NCBI GenBank assembly: GCA_039679375.1
Contig: JBDKVA010000026.1
Location: forward strand, 50,563-114,562
Origin: JBDKVA01 sp039679375
GTDB lineage: Bacteria; Bacillota; Clostridia; Acetivibrionales; DTU013
Length of the DNA: 64,000 bases
Reading direction: 5' to 3'
The notes under the pieces: generated by a model
Told to the model about the DNA's origin: nothing
The model's database searches: none
What the model saw: only the letters and a program-made list of their open reading frames with translations
Shown: positions 15,235 through 23,415 of the stretch, piece after piece
Layout: every line of letters begins with the position of its first letter
Numbering within the stretch: the stretch's first letter is position 1
Program-made: the position numbers and the translations under genes

Positions 15235-16623
15235 ATGCTAACAGAAAAATCGATGGACAGGATCGTGGCGCTTGCAAAGAATAGAGGCTTTGTATTCCCG
15301 GGCTCCGAGATATATGGAGGGCTTGCAAATTCATGGGATTATGGACCTCTTGGTGTAGAATTGAAAAATAATGTGAAACGGGCATGGTGGAGAAAATTCG
15401 TACAGGAGAGCACCTATAATGTAGGTCTCGATTGCGCTATACTGATGAACCCGCAGGTCTGGGTCGCTTCAGGTCATGTCGGCGGGTTCAGCGACCCGCT
15501 GATCGACTGCAGGGACTGTAAAACCAGGCATAGGGCGGATAAACTGATTGAGGACTGGAATAGCCAGAATGGCATCACCCTATCTGTAGATGGCTGGAAA
15601 AATGAACAACTGATGGATTACATCAGGGAAAAGGGCGTAAAGTGTACAAATTGCGGTTCGGGCAACTTTACCGACATACGGAAGTTCAATTTGATGTTCA
15701 AGACCTTCCAGGGTGTTACAGAAGATACCAAAGCAGAGATTTATCTAAGACCCGAAACTGCGCAGGGTATTTTCGTTAATTTTAAAAATGTGCAGAGGAC
15801 AACGCGCAGAAAGATACCTTTCGGTATAGGTCAGATCGGTAAATCCTTCAGAAACGAGATCACACCGGGCAACTTCATATTCAGAATTCGTGAATTCGAA
15901 CAGATGGAACTGGAATTTTTCTGTGAACCTGGCAAAGATCTGGAATGGTTTAAATACTGGAAGGATTTCTGCTATCAATGGCTGCTGAAGCTGGGCCTCA
16001 AGGCTGAAAACCTGAAGCTCAGGGATCATGAAAAGGAAGAGCTTTCCTTCTACAGCAATGCAACCACCGACATCGAATTCAAATTCCCGTTTGGATGGGG
16101 CGAGCTTTGGGGAATTGCAGACCGGACGGATTACGACCTGAAACAGCATATGGAGTATTCAAAGGATGACCTTTCGTACTTTGACCCTGCCACAAACGAA
16201 AAATACGTGCCTTACTGCATAGAGCCTTCACTTGGGGCGGACAGGGTAACACTGGCCTTCCTGTGCGATGCATATGACGAGGAGCAGGTGGCTGAAGGCG
16301 ATGTGAGAACGGTACTGCATCTGCACCCTGCAATTGCACCGGTGAAGATAGGCATACTGCCGCTTTCGAAGAAGCTTGGCGATGATGCGTTCAAAATCTA
16401 TGAGCAGCTGACACGCAAGTACGTGTGCGAATACGATGAGACGGGCAGTATTGGTAAGCGCTACAGAAGACAGGATGAGATCGGAACGCCCTACTGTATT
16501 ACGTTTGATTTCGATTCTCTGAACGATGCCAGCGTAACGGTCCGTGACCGCGATACAATGAGTCAGGTCCGCATCAGAATAGACGAATTGGATCATTATT
16601 TCGAAAATAAGTTTGAATTTTAA
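15235..16623 (+). CDS. glyS: Glycyl-tRNA synthetase, single-chain alpha2 type
   Basis: 462 aa from the ATG at 15235, chosen for its GGAGG site 8 nt upstream; the open frame extends further 5' only through repeat sequence. Class II motif 2 region (FRNEITPGNFIFRIREFEQ), the zinc-ribbon-like CRDCKTRHRAD and CTNCGSGNF pair, motif 3 (EPSLGADRVTLAFL) and the C-terminal anticodon-binding domain are present. This is the eukaryote/Gram-positive type, not the bacterial alpha2-beta2 type. No glycine T-box was recognised in the short leader. Confidence 0.96.
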   Translation: MLTEKSMDRIVALAKNRGFVFPGSEIYGGLANSWDYGPLGVELKNNVKRAWWRKFVQESTYNVGLDCAILMNPQVWVASGHVGGFSDPLIDCRDCKTRHRADKLIEDWNSQNGITLSVDGWKNEQLMDYIREKGVKCTNCGSGNFTDIRKFNLMFKTFQGVTEDTKAEIYLRPETAQGIFVNFKNVQRTTRRKIPFGIGQIGKSFRNEITPGNFIFRIREFEQMELEFFCEPGKDLEWFKYWKDFCYQWLLKLGLKAENLKLRDHEKEELSFYSNATTDIEFKFPFGWGELWGIADRTDYDLKQHMEYSKDDLSYFDPATNEKYVPYCIEPSLGADRVTLAFLCDAYDEEQVAEGDVRTVLHLHPAIAPVKIGILPLSKKLGDDAFKIYEQLTRKYVCEYDETGSIGKRYRRQDEIGTPYCITFDFDSLNDASVTVRDRDTMSQVRIRIDELDHYFENKFEF

Positions 16624-16630
16624 TAATGTT

Positions 16631-16673
16631 GTGCCGGTTGGCTTTATTGCGTGGATGGAAAACCAACCGGCAC
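16631..16673 (+). terminator. Perfect 11-bp hairpin just after glyS
   Basis: GTGCCGGTTGG / CCAACCGGCAC with a 21-nt loop, 8 nt after the glyS stop. No T-run follows, so by itself it is not a classic terminator; it may protect the mRNA 3' end in combination with the terminator 30 nt downstream. Confidence 0.55.
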
Positions 16674-16703
16674 TATACATTAGTTATAGTTTAAATAAAT
16701 GTT

Positions 16704-16739
16704 GGCACAGGTATATATCTTATCCTGTGCCTTTTTTTT
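16704..16739 (+). terminator. Rho-independent terminator of glyS
   Basis: GGCACAGG / CCTGTGCC stem, 12-nt loop, followed by eight T. Confidence 0.9.
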
Positions 16740-16740
16740 A

Positions 16741-16799
16741 TGGAGCATAGCGAAGTCTTGCTCCAAAATCGAGCGGGGCTCAATGTCTCCGTGATTTTG
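16741..16799. repeat. Palindromic repeat family A, copy 3 (diverged)
   Basis: Starts TGGAGCATAGCGAAGTC-TTGCTCCA exactly as the copies at 13734 and 13795. The second hairpin has decayed (GAGCGGGGCTCAATGTCTCCGTGATTTTG). Confidence 0.8.
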
Positions 16800-16857
16800 C
16801 TTTGTGATAAATGATATCAAAAAGGACATGCTAAATTAATGGAAGGTACTATTTTTA

Positions 16858-17032
16858 TATTATACTGTGAACGGTCACAAATTTCCATAGGCCGTTCACA
16901 GTATATGGCCATGTGCCTTCTCGAAATCAGGTTATTCCAGCGAGAATGTGGCACGGCCATTGAAATCCATTATACTTGCACGGGACAAATTTGCGACCTG
17001 TGCGAAAATTTGTGCCCGTGCTTAGTATAATG
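16858..17032. repeat. 175-bp element of three adjacent hairpins upstream of the EET locus
   Basis: Hairpin 1 (16861-16905): perfect 14-bp arms TATACTGTGAACGG / CCGTTCACAGTATA. Hairpin 2 (16905-16960): ATGGCC, GTGCC and TTCTCG segments paired with bulges. Hairpin 3 (16968-17032): long arms CATTATAC..GCACGGG.CAAATTT and complement. Hairpins 1 and 3 share the order ATTATACT - ACGG - ACAAATTT, so they look like diverged copies of one unit. A 63-codon open frame runs through it but has Cys-rich unlikely composition and no ribosome site. Could be a small mobile element or a structured RNA. Confidence 0.7.
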
Positions 17033-17159
17033 TCGGAATAAATGATTGTTTAAAATTTATCAGAATGGGAAAGAAGGTATTGATAGTAAGTGCCGAATGC
17101 CAGATAGAGAATGGGGTTATCGAATTATTGTAATATTTCAATATTATATTACTGATTGG

Positions 17160-17188
17160 TTGACAATAAAATTTGATTCTGCGAAAAT
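17160..17188 (+). promoter_or_regulatory. Probable promoter of the EET operon
   Basis: TTGACA at 17160-17165, 17-bp spacer, GAAAAT (4/6) at 17183-17188, 31 nt before ndh2. An AT-rich inverted repeat GTAATAT..ATATTAC lies just upstream (about 17129-17151) and could be an operator. Confidence 0.5.
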
Positions 17189-17219
17189 ATAAATGATAAA
17201 ATCGCTATAGGAGAAGGCA

Positions 17220-19229
17220 ATGGAAACGAAAATCGTAATTGTTGGCGCGGGTTATTCCGGCGTATTGACTGCTAAAAAACTGGCCAAGGAATTTAAAAAA
17301 GATAATGATGTTAAAATTACAATTATAGACAAAAATCCCTTCCATACGATGCTTACCGAGCTTCACGAAGTCGCAGCAGGGCGGGTCGAGGAGGAAAGCA
17401 TCAAAATAAGCTTGAAAAGAGTGTTTGCAGGAAGAAAAGTCGACGTGAAGCTTGATCTGGTAAATTCAATCGACTTCGGAAAGAAGCTGGTCATAGGCAA
17501 AAATGAGAGCTACGCATATGATTACCTTGTGCTTTCAGCCGGTTCCAAACCGACATACTTCGGTGTGCCTGGTGCAAAAGAGTATGCTTTGAAGCTTTGG
17601 TCCTATGAAGACTCGGTTATTTTGCGCGACCATATACAGAACATGTTCCGGAAAGCAGCTTGTGAAACCAATCTGGCAGAAAAGAAAAGACTTCTGACAT
17701 TCCATGTTGTGGGAGCCGGTTTTACAGGCGTGGAGATGGTTGCGGAACTGGCGGAATATATTCCCGTCCTGTGTGATAAATTTGAAATCGACAGGGAGCT
17801 CGTATCGCTTAACGACATAGATATATTGCCGCGTACGGTCCCAACGCTGCCGGAGAGGCTTTCTGCGAAAGTAGAGAGACGCCTTGTGAAAATGGGCGTG
17901 CGTGTTCTGCTCAATACCGGCGTGGTAAGCATCGGTACCGATTATATTGAAGCAAAGGCGAATGACAAACTGTTCCGTGAAAGCACGGGTACAGTGATTT
18001 GGGCAGCCGGCATAGAGGCTTCCGAGATTACAAGCAAGGCTGCGGAAACATTGCAGTCAGGAAACAGGGGCAGGATAAAGCTCGACCCGTATCTTCGCTC
18101 ACTGGACAACGACCGTATCTATGTTGTAGGAGACAGCATGCTGTATACGCCAAAGGGTGAGGAACGCCCCGTCCCGCTCGTCGTTGAAAACTGCGAACAC
18201 AGTGCCGATACAGCTTCTCACAATATTACATGCGCCATAACGGGCGACGGTAAGATGGAGGAGTACAAGCCGAGGTTCCATGGGATCATGGTAAGCCTGG
18301 GCGGGCGTTATGGCGTAGCCAATGTTGGTACCCCAAACAAAATGATCAGTTTGGCATCCTTCTTTGCGATGTTTGTAAAACATTTTATAAATATTGTATA
18401 TTATATCCAGGTCCTGGGATGGAATAAAGTTTTCAGCTACTTAAAGCATGAATTTTTCACAATCCGGAATAGAAGAAGCTTTGTAGGCGGGCACTTTTCA
18501 AATAGGACGCCGAGCTTTTTACTGGTACCGCTCAGGATTTTTCTCGGTGTGGTCTGGGTGTTTGAGGGCGTTATGAAGATTGTGGAAGGCTGGTTTTTAA
18601 CGCCGAAGCTCGCTGGATTTTTCAGTGGTGCCAGCAGCTGGTACAACAGCATCCTGAATGGAGCAGCAGGCACGACGGACGGGACCAGCGGAGCTACAGC
18701 TGCAGCGGAGGTTACCCAGAAAGCAACGGATGCCGTTAGTGCGGCTACAGGTGCGGCTGCTGAGACTGCCGCCGCAGTTGGAACAACAATCATGAATTTT
18801 AATTTCCTGGGATTATTCAGAGTGATCTTTGTCAGCGGGAAAGACCTGGCTCATTCGTCAATCGGCGATTATGCATTTAAATTGGACGTTCCTCTGGTCA
18901 ACTGGTTTATCAACAATTTAATACTTTCCAACAATACGGTTCAGATGATTATGCAGATCGTCATCGTTCTGGCAGAAATTCTGATTGGGCTTGCATTGAT
19001 CGGCGGACTGTTTACTACTCCGGCGTCGGCCGTATCTCTGGTGCTGCAGGCGATGTTTGTTACGACGACCGGTTTGTACCTTGGGACCTTCTGGATGATA
19101 TTTGCCGGTATTGCCGTGTTAATTGGCGCAGGAAGGACGTTTGGCCTTGATTATTATGTAATGCCGTATCTGAAAGAAAAATGGAAAAATGTCAGATGGG
19201 TGCGAAAGTGGTATCTCTATCATGACTGA
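17220..19229 (+). CDS. ndh2: Type II NADH:quinone oxidoreductase with C-terminal membrane domain (EET Ndh2)
   Basis: 669 aa, far longer than the usual 400-450 aa NDH-2. Residues 1-400 hold two Rossmann folds, FAD GAGYSG (9-14) and NADH GAGFTG (165-170), plus the FAD-contact VVGDSM (302-307). Residues about 432-650 form a DoxX-like membrane domain with some four to five hydrophobic helices. An Ala/Thr/Gly-rich low-complexity insert (about 481-522) lies between the first and second helices. The usual quinone-site AQxxxQ motif is replaced by CEHSAD around 325-330. A similar membrane-extended Ndh2 begins the Listeria flavin-based EET locus, where it feeds electrons to demethylmenaquinone. AGGAGAAGGCA precedes the ATG. 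First gene of the EET cluster. Confidence 0.9.
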   Translation: METKIVIVGAGYSGVLTAKKLAKEFKKDNDVKITIIDKNPFHTMLTELHEVAAGRVEEESIKISLKRVFAGRKVDVKLDLVNSIDFGKKLVIGKNESYAYDYLVLSAGSKPTYFGVPGAKEYALKLWSYEDSVILRDHIQNMFRKAACETNLAEKKRLLTFHVVGAGFTGVEMVAELAEYIPVLCDKFEIDRELVSLNDIDILPRTVPTLPERLSAKVERRLVKMGVRVLLNTGVVSIGTDYIEAKANDKLFRESTGTVIWAAGIEASEITSKAAETLQSGNRGRIKLDPYLRSLDNDRIYVVGDSMLYTPKGEERPVPLVVENCEHSADTASHNITCAITGDGKMEEYKPRFHGIMVSLGGRYGVANVGTPNKMISLASFFAMFVKHFINIVYYIQVLGWNKVFSYLKHEFFTIRNRRSFVGGHFSNRTPSFLLVPLRIFLGVVWVFEGVMKIVEGWFLTPKLAGFFSGASSWYNSILNGAAGTTDGTSGATAAAEVTQKATDAVSAATGAAAETAAAVGTTIMNFNFLGLFRVIFVSGKDLAHSSIGDYAFKLDVPLVNWFINNLILSNNTVQMIMQIVIVLAEILIGLALIGGLFTTPASAVSLVLQAMFVTTTGLYLGTFWMIFAGIAVLIGAGRTFGLDYYVMPYLKEKWKNVRWVRKWYLYHD

Positions 19230-20202
19230 TGAAAGCGTAAAAACAGGTGGCATAATTTCAAAAACAACTTTTGATGAATCGCTTTCCCTTGTCATGCATG
19301 AGGTAGACAGGGCATTGTCTGCTTCACCTTCCATTGTGCGAAAGTATATGAAGCATCTGGCATCTTCAAGAGGAAAATTTATCCGTGCAGTATCACTGCT
19401 CACATGTGCCCAGGATCAGGATGGAAGGATCCATTCCAATGCAGTCAAATTTGCTGCAGCAGTTGAAATATTGCATCTTGCTACACTTGTCCATGATGAC
19501 GTCATTGACGATGCAGATATCAGGAGAGGCTTCCCGACTCTTCAGAAACAGTATGGCAAGAGGGCGGCTGTGATATGCGGGGATTATCTTTTGTGTATCG
19601 CGTTGAAGCTGGCTGCAGACATTCCGAACAAACAGGATTACCTCAGCCTGGACATGCCTGACTATTTGACAAAGGTCTGTTTCGGCGAGCTTAATGAACA
19701 AATCAACAACGGCAATTTTGACCTGACTGTGTATCAGTATCTCAAAATCATATCGGGGAAGACAGCGGCATTGTTCGAGGCTTCTTTCTATGCAGGGGCG
19801 GTCCTTTCTGAAAACGATCCTTCCGCGATAAGGAAATATCGGAAGCTTGGCCGATATCTGGGAATGATATTCCAACTGATCGATGACTGCATGGATTTTG
19901 AGGCAACCAGAGATATTGCAAGGAAGCCGGTTCAATCCGATTTTGAGCAGAATGTCATCACATTGCCTCTGATCCATGCTTTTGCCAATTTACTCGGCCT
20001 TAAGGAAAAAGCCAGGAAAAACGAATTGACAAGAAAGGTTGTTGATGATGCGGTTGCCGGTACGAACGCAATTTCCTATACGCGTATGGTAGCCAAGAAG
20101 TATTATGATAAATATGTAAAGATACTGGAAGATATGGATATTGCAAAGAGCAAAAGGAAAGGGCTCCTGTCCATTCTGGATAAGGCATACCGTGTCTTTT
20201 AG
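19222..20202 (+). CDS. dmkB: Polyprenyl diphosphate synthase (EET quinone side chain)
   Basis: 326 aa from the ATG at 19222, which overlaps the ndh2 stop by 8 nt; an ATG at 19189 would add 11 residues. Both Asp-rich motifs of trans-prenyltransferases are present: first HDDVIDDAD, with GGxxR-like SSRGKFIR before it, second LIDDCMDFE. It condenses isopentenyl diphosphate to a long-chain allylic diphosphate. Its position between ndh2 and a UbiA-family prenyltransferase says its product is the tail of a dedicated (demethyl)menaquinone, as for DmkB of Listeria. Chain length cannot be read from sequence. Confidence 0.88.
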   Translation: MTDESVKTGGIISKTTFDESLSLVMHEVDRALSASPSIVRKYMKHLASSRGKFIRAVSLLTCAQDQDGRIHSNAVKFAAAVEILHLATLVHDDVIDDADIRRGFPTLQKQYGKRAAVICGDYLLCIALKLAADIPNKQDYLSLDMPDYLTKVCFGELNEQINNGNFDLTVYQYLKIISGKTAALFEASFYAGAVLSENDPSAIRKYRKLGRYLGMIFQLIDDCMDFEATRDIARKPVQSDFEQNVITLPLIHAFANLLGLKEKARKNELTRKVVDDAVAGTNAISYTRMVAKKYYDKYVKILEDMDIAKSKRKGLLSILDKAYRVF

Positions 20203-20223
20203 ACGGAGTTCGGGTGAATACGG

Positions 20224-21138
20224 GTGACGGACATGGTAAGGAAATTTCTGGACTATATAGAGATCAAAACAAAAATCACGAGTATTTTTGCATTCCTGTT
20301 TACGGTCGCATTCCTTTTATATATTGAGCAGAAGATCGACTGGAAGAGGACGGCGGTTTTCTTCCTGTCGATGTTCCTGTTTGATTTGACTACTACGGCG
20401 ATCAACAATTATATTGATTCCAAAACAAACGGGCAGATATTGCAGTTTCAAAGGAAAAAGGCGCTTGCCATTATTTACACGCTATTCGGAATCAGCGCTG
20501 CGTTGGGATTGTACCTGGCCTGCCTGACGGATATTGTCGTGCTGCTGCTCGGCGGAGTGTGTTTTTTGTGCGGCGTGCTTTACACCTATGGTCCGGTACC
20601 CATATCAAGACAGCCGCTGGGGGAGATACTGTCCGGGATATTTTACGGTTTGTTCATACCATTTCTCCTGATGTATATCAACATGCCTGAGGGAACCTTC
20701 ATTACCTTTGGATTAAGCTGGGAAACGATCCGCCTGGAATTTATGGTAATACCGACTGTTAAAGTGCTTTTGCTTTCTGTCATTCCTGTATGTACGACAG
20801 CGGATATCATGCTGGCCAATAATATTTGCGATGTTGAAAAGGATATACGTGTAAAACGTTTTACGTTGCCGTATTATCTTGGCTCGAAGTCAGTGCTTCT
20901 GTTTGCGGCACTATATTATATGACTTATGCGGATATCGTCATCCTTGTGGCAGCCGGTATCCTTTCTCCCGTTTGCCTGGTTTCATTGCTTACGATCGTA
21001 CCGGTGCAGAAAAACATCGACCGGTTCAGGAGGAAGCAGGAGAAAGCTGCCACTTTTATTGTGGCAATCAGAAATTATATAATAATCATGGGTACCAATA
21101 CAATGTTGATTTTCATCATCAGCCTGTTGAAGATCTGA
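20224..21138 (+). CDS. dmkA: UbiA-family prenyltransferase (DHNA polyprenyltransferase, MenA/DmkA-like)
   Basis: 304 aa, about eight or nine membrane helices. The first Asp-rich motif is NNYIDSKTNG (about residue 60-69, NxxxDxxxN form) and the second is NNICDVEKDIRVKR (DxxxD). It attaches a polyprenyl tail to 1,4-dihydroxy-2-naphthoate in the membrane. The start may be the GTG at 20224 or the ATG at 20233 behind GGGTG. It lies 21 nt after the polyprenyl synthase gene. No DHNA-synthesis (men) genes are in the window, so the head group must come from elsewhere. Confidence 0.88.
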   Translation: MTDMVRKFLDYIEIKTKITSIFAFLFTVAFLLYIEQKIDWKRTAVFFLSMFLFDLTTTAINNYIDSKTNGQILQFQRKKALAIIYTLFGISAALGLYLACLTDIVVLLLGGVCFLCGVLYTYGPVPISRQPLGEILSGIFYGLFIPFLLMYINMPEGTFITFGLSWETIRLEFMVIPTVKVLLLSVIPVCTTADIMLANNICDVEKDIRVKRFTLPYYLGSKSVLLFAALYYMTYADIVILVAAGILSPVCLVSLLTIVPVQKNIDRFRRKQEKAATFIVAIRNYIIIMGTNTMLIFIISLLKI

Positions 21139-21150
21139 ATGGGGAGCGAT

Positions 21151-21585
21151 ATGAGATTTTTCAGGAAAACCGATATCATTATAATTGCGGCGGTCCTGGT
21201 TGTGTGCGTTCTGGGATGGATGGCATATGAATCCTTCTTCTCGGGTAAAGCTGCCAGGGCTGAGATATATTATAACTCAAAGCTGGTTCAAACAATCGAT
21301 TTGGTCGGAGGAGAAGAGAAAACTTTTTCTATCCCGCAAAAGCCTAATGTTGTTTTCGAACTGGATAAGGAGGGTAATATAAGATTCGAAAGATCGGATT
21401 GCCCCGACCAGATTTGCGTACATGCGGGTAAGCTCCATATCGTCGGACAGAGTGCAGCATGTCTGCCAAACGAGATCGTTATAAAGATCGTTCCTCAAAA
21501 ACGCAGCGAGGATGATATTGATGTGATTTCCGGAAACCTGAAACCAGATACCGGAAACTGGTTTTATGCAAATTGGAAATTATAA
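21151..21585 (+). CDS. eetA: NusG domain II-containing protein (EetA-like)
   Basis: 144 aa from the ATG at 21151, chosen because GGGGAG sits 6 nt before it; an ATG at 21139 overlaps that site. One N-terminal membrane helix (about residues 8-28), then an extracytoplasmic NusG_II domain with the conserved CPDQICVHAG and PNEIVIKI. In Listeria the equivalent EetA pairs with EetB in the membrane part of the electron path. The last about 18 residues (after DVISGNLKPD) are encoded by one arm of an inverted repeat (21540-21561) and may be a repeat-derived extension. Confidence 0.85.
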   Translation: MRFFRKTDIIIIAAVLVVCVLGWMAYESFFSGKAARAEIYYNSKLVQTIDLVGGEEKTFSIPQKPNVVFELDKEGNIRFERSDCPDQICVHAGKLHIVGQSAACLPNEIVIKIVPQKRSEDDIDVISGNLKPDTGNWFYANWKL

Positions 21586-21663
21586 CAGAGATTATAAGTT
21601 GATGAACAGAAGCTGGAGAATAGATTTCCGGTTTCCTTTCTCTGGCTTCCGGTCTCTGGTCTC
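21540..21663. repeat. Inverted repeat spanning the eetA end and eetA-eetB gap
   Basis: Left arm 21540-21561 (GAAACCAGATACCGGAAACTGG) and the complement of the right arm 21642-21663 agree at about 18 of 22 positions. The right arm lies in a CT-rich run of TCTCTGG and TTCCGG units, so this may be a decayed dispersed element with sub-repeats. Confidence 0.5.
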
Positions 21664-21680
21664 TAGAATTGAGGTAGAGG

Positions 21681-22223
21681 ATGAGTGAAAATACGGTTGA
21701 AAACAGATCGGAAGCTAATGCGGGAAAAACGAAACGGCTGGTATTGACAGGATTGTTCTTTGCTGTTGCGCTTGTGCTTTCTATCGTCGAAAGTATGCTT
21801 CCGCCAGTTCCACTTCCGGTACCGGGAGTAAAATTCGGGCTTTCAAATATTGCCGTCATGTATGCGCTGTTTTTCCTTTCAAAAGGCCAGGCATACACGA
21901 TTGCAGTACTGAAAGCGATGTTCGTGCTTGTGACGAGGGGGCTGATTGCAGCAATATTAAGCCTGTTTGGGGGAATACTATCACTGACGGTAATGATCGT
22001 GCTTCTGTTTTTGTTTAAAAGCAGGGTATCCTATCTGCTGTTAAGCATTTTTGGGGCAGTCGCGCACAATATCGGCCAGTTTATTGCAATAACGTTTATC
22101 TACGCAGGACTGAACCTGTGGGCGTATTTGCCGGTATTGGCCGTATCAGGCGTTGTGGCGGGAATTGCAACGGCCACGTTATTAAGGTTTATTTTACCGG
22201 CTTTTAACAGGCTGGTTAAATAA
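21681..22223 (+). CDS. eetB: Gx transporter family membrane protein (EetB-like; heptaprenyl diphosphate synthase component I family)
   Basis: 180 aa. After a polar 18-residue N-terminus there are about five hydrophobic helices, with the family signature VPGVKFGLSNI near residue 50. Databases often call this family heptaprenyl diphosphate synthase component I or Gx transporter; in the Listeria EET locus it is EetB, needed with EetA for electron transfer to surface flavin proteins. GAGGTAGAGG precedes the ATG. 35 nt to the FMN-binding lipoprotein gene. Confidence 0.85.
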   Translation: MSENTVENRSEANAGKTKRLVLTGLFFAVALVLSIVESMLPPVPLPVPGVKFGLSNIAVMYALFFLSKGQAYTIAVLKAMFVLVTRGLIAAILSLFGGILSLTVMIVLLFLFKSRVSYLLLSIFGAVAHNIGQFIAITFIYAGLNLWAYLPVLAVSGVVAGIATATLLRFILPAFNRLVK

Positions 22224-22257
22224 TATAAAATAAATCTATTATGGAGGAACTATTATT

Positions 22258-23331
22258 ATGAAAAGAAAAATTTCGATAATTATGATTCTGACAATGCTTG
22301 TGTTTGTATTGGCAGCATGTGGAGGTAAACAAAACGTACCAAATGCAAATACGACAACAGCACCTTCTGCAACAGCTCCGTCGGGCACCGCGCCGACAGC
22401 AGCCGAAGGTGTAAAGACCGGTTTGGCGGTTATTTCATCCATAGCAAAATCTACGGATGCCGGCGAGAAAGACGGACTTGCAGAGGTTGATTCGACCATT
22501 GTTGCAGTCATGGTTGACAGTACGGGGAAAATCGCCAATTGCAAAATTGATGCGGTACAAACAAAAATAAATTTCTCAAAAGAAGGGAAGATAACCACTC
22601 CCCTGGATACAGCTTTCAAAACGAAGCAGGAGCTTGGAACGGCATACGGCATGGGAAAAGCATCAAAAATAAAGAAAGAATGGAATGAACAGGCGAATGC
22701 TTTCGCAGCATATGTGACCGGTAAAACTGTTGATGAGGTAAAGGGCATCGCAGTAAATGCAGAAGGTGTTCCCACCGCTGCAGAGCTTACTTCATCAGTA
22801 ACCGTTCATATTGCTGATTTTGTTGCAGCGATAGAAAAGGCAGTGGCTAATGCTAAGGATTTGGGAGCGAAATCCGGCGACAAGCTGGGATTTGGTGCAG
22901 TCACCGTCATCAACAAGTCAACGGATGCGGCGGCGGATAAGGAAGGTCTTGCACAGGCATACTCGACCTATACGGCAGCTACCTTTGGGGCAGACGGCAA
23001 AATCACAAGCAGCATCATCGATGCTTCGCAATCCAATGTTAATTTTTCCAAGGACGGTAAAATTACATCAGACAAGGCAGCTGTGTTAAAGACAAAGAAC
23101 GAGCTTGGTCCGGAATATGGAATGGCTAAGGCATCCAAGATAAAGAAAGAGTGGAATGAGCAGGCCGATGCGTTTGCCAAATATGTTGTAGGAAAGACTG
23201 CGGCAGAGGTAAAGGGTATAGCTGTAAATGCAGAAGGCGTCCCGACCGCAGCCGAGCTGACCAGCTCTGTAACGATCCATGTAGACGACTTTATGACTAT
23301 CATCGAAAAAGCTTCGGCAAATGCCAAATAA
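22258..23331 (+). CDS. pplA: Surface lipoprotein with two tandem FMN-binding units (PplA-like)
   Basis: 357 aa. Lipoprotein signal with lipobox LAAC (Cys21), a Thr/Ala/Pro linker to about residue 50, then two homologous units (about 53-200 and 210-357). Shared blocks in both units are KASKIKKEWNEQA, EVKGIAVNAEGVPTA and AELTSSVT. Thr178 and Thr335 in ELTSSV align with the flavinylated Thr of FMN_bind motifs (T-G-A-T type), so each unit should carry one covalent FMN. The repeats are nearly identical for long runs, which suggests recent duplication or gene conversion. The Listeria and Enterococcus homologues are pheromone-precursor lipoproteins; PplA is the extracellular end of Listeria EET. TATGGAGGAACT precedes the ATG; a terminator follows at 23365. 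Confidence 0.85.
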   Translation: MKRKISIIMILTMLVFVLAACGGKQNVPNANTTTAPSATAPSGTAPTAAEGVKTGLAVISSIAKSTDAGEKDGLAEVDSTIVAVMVDSTGKIANCKIDAVQTKINFSKEGKITTPLDTAFKTKQELGTAYGMGKASKIKKEWNEQANAFAAYVTGKTVDEVKGIAVNAEGVPTAAELTSSVTVHIADFVAAIEKAVANAKDLGAKSGDKLGFGAVTVINKSTDAAADKEGLAQAYSTYTAATFGADGKITSSIIDASQSNVNFSKDGKITSDKAAVLKTKNELGPEYGMAKASKIKKEWNEQADAFAKYVVGKTAAEVKGIAVNAEGVPTAAELTSSVTIHVDDFMTIIEKASANAK

Positions 23332-23364
23332 ATTGAATGAACACAGTAAAAGGAGATGCTGATT

Positions 23365-23398
23365 AGAGGGGTAGGTCATACTACCTCTTTATTTTTTC
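23365..23398 (+). terminator. Rho-independent terminator after pplA
   Basis: AGAGG-GG-TAG / CTACCTCT stem with a two-base bulge and 6-nt loop, followed by a T-rich run. It separates pplA from the ApbE gene, which may have its own promoter. Confidence 0.75.
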
Positions 23399-23415
23399 TG
23401 CATTATTGAGTTTAT

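Noticed and set aside
16839..17030. 63-codon open frame before ndh2
   Set aside because: It coincides with the triple-hairpin element; the peptide is Cys-rich and unlikely and has no ribosome site.
21681..22223. Heptaprenyl diphosphate synthase component I as the function
   Set aside because: The family name is historical; the EET context and the complete separate polyprenyl synthase at 19222 favour an EetB-like role.
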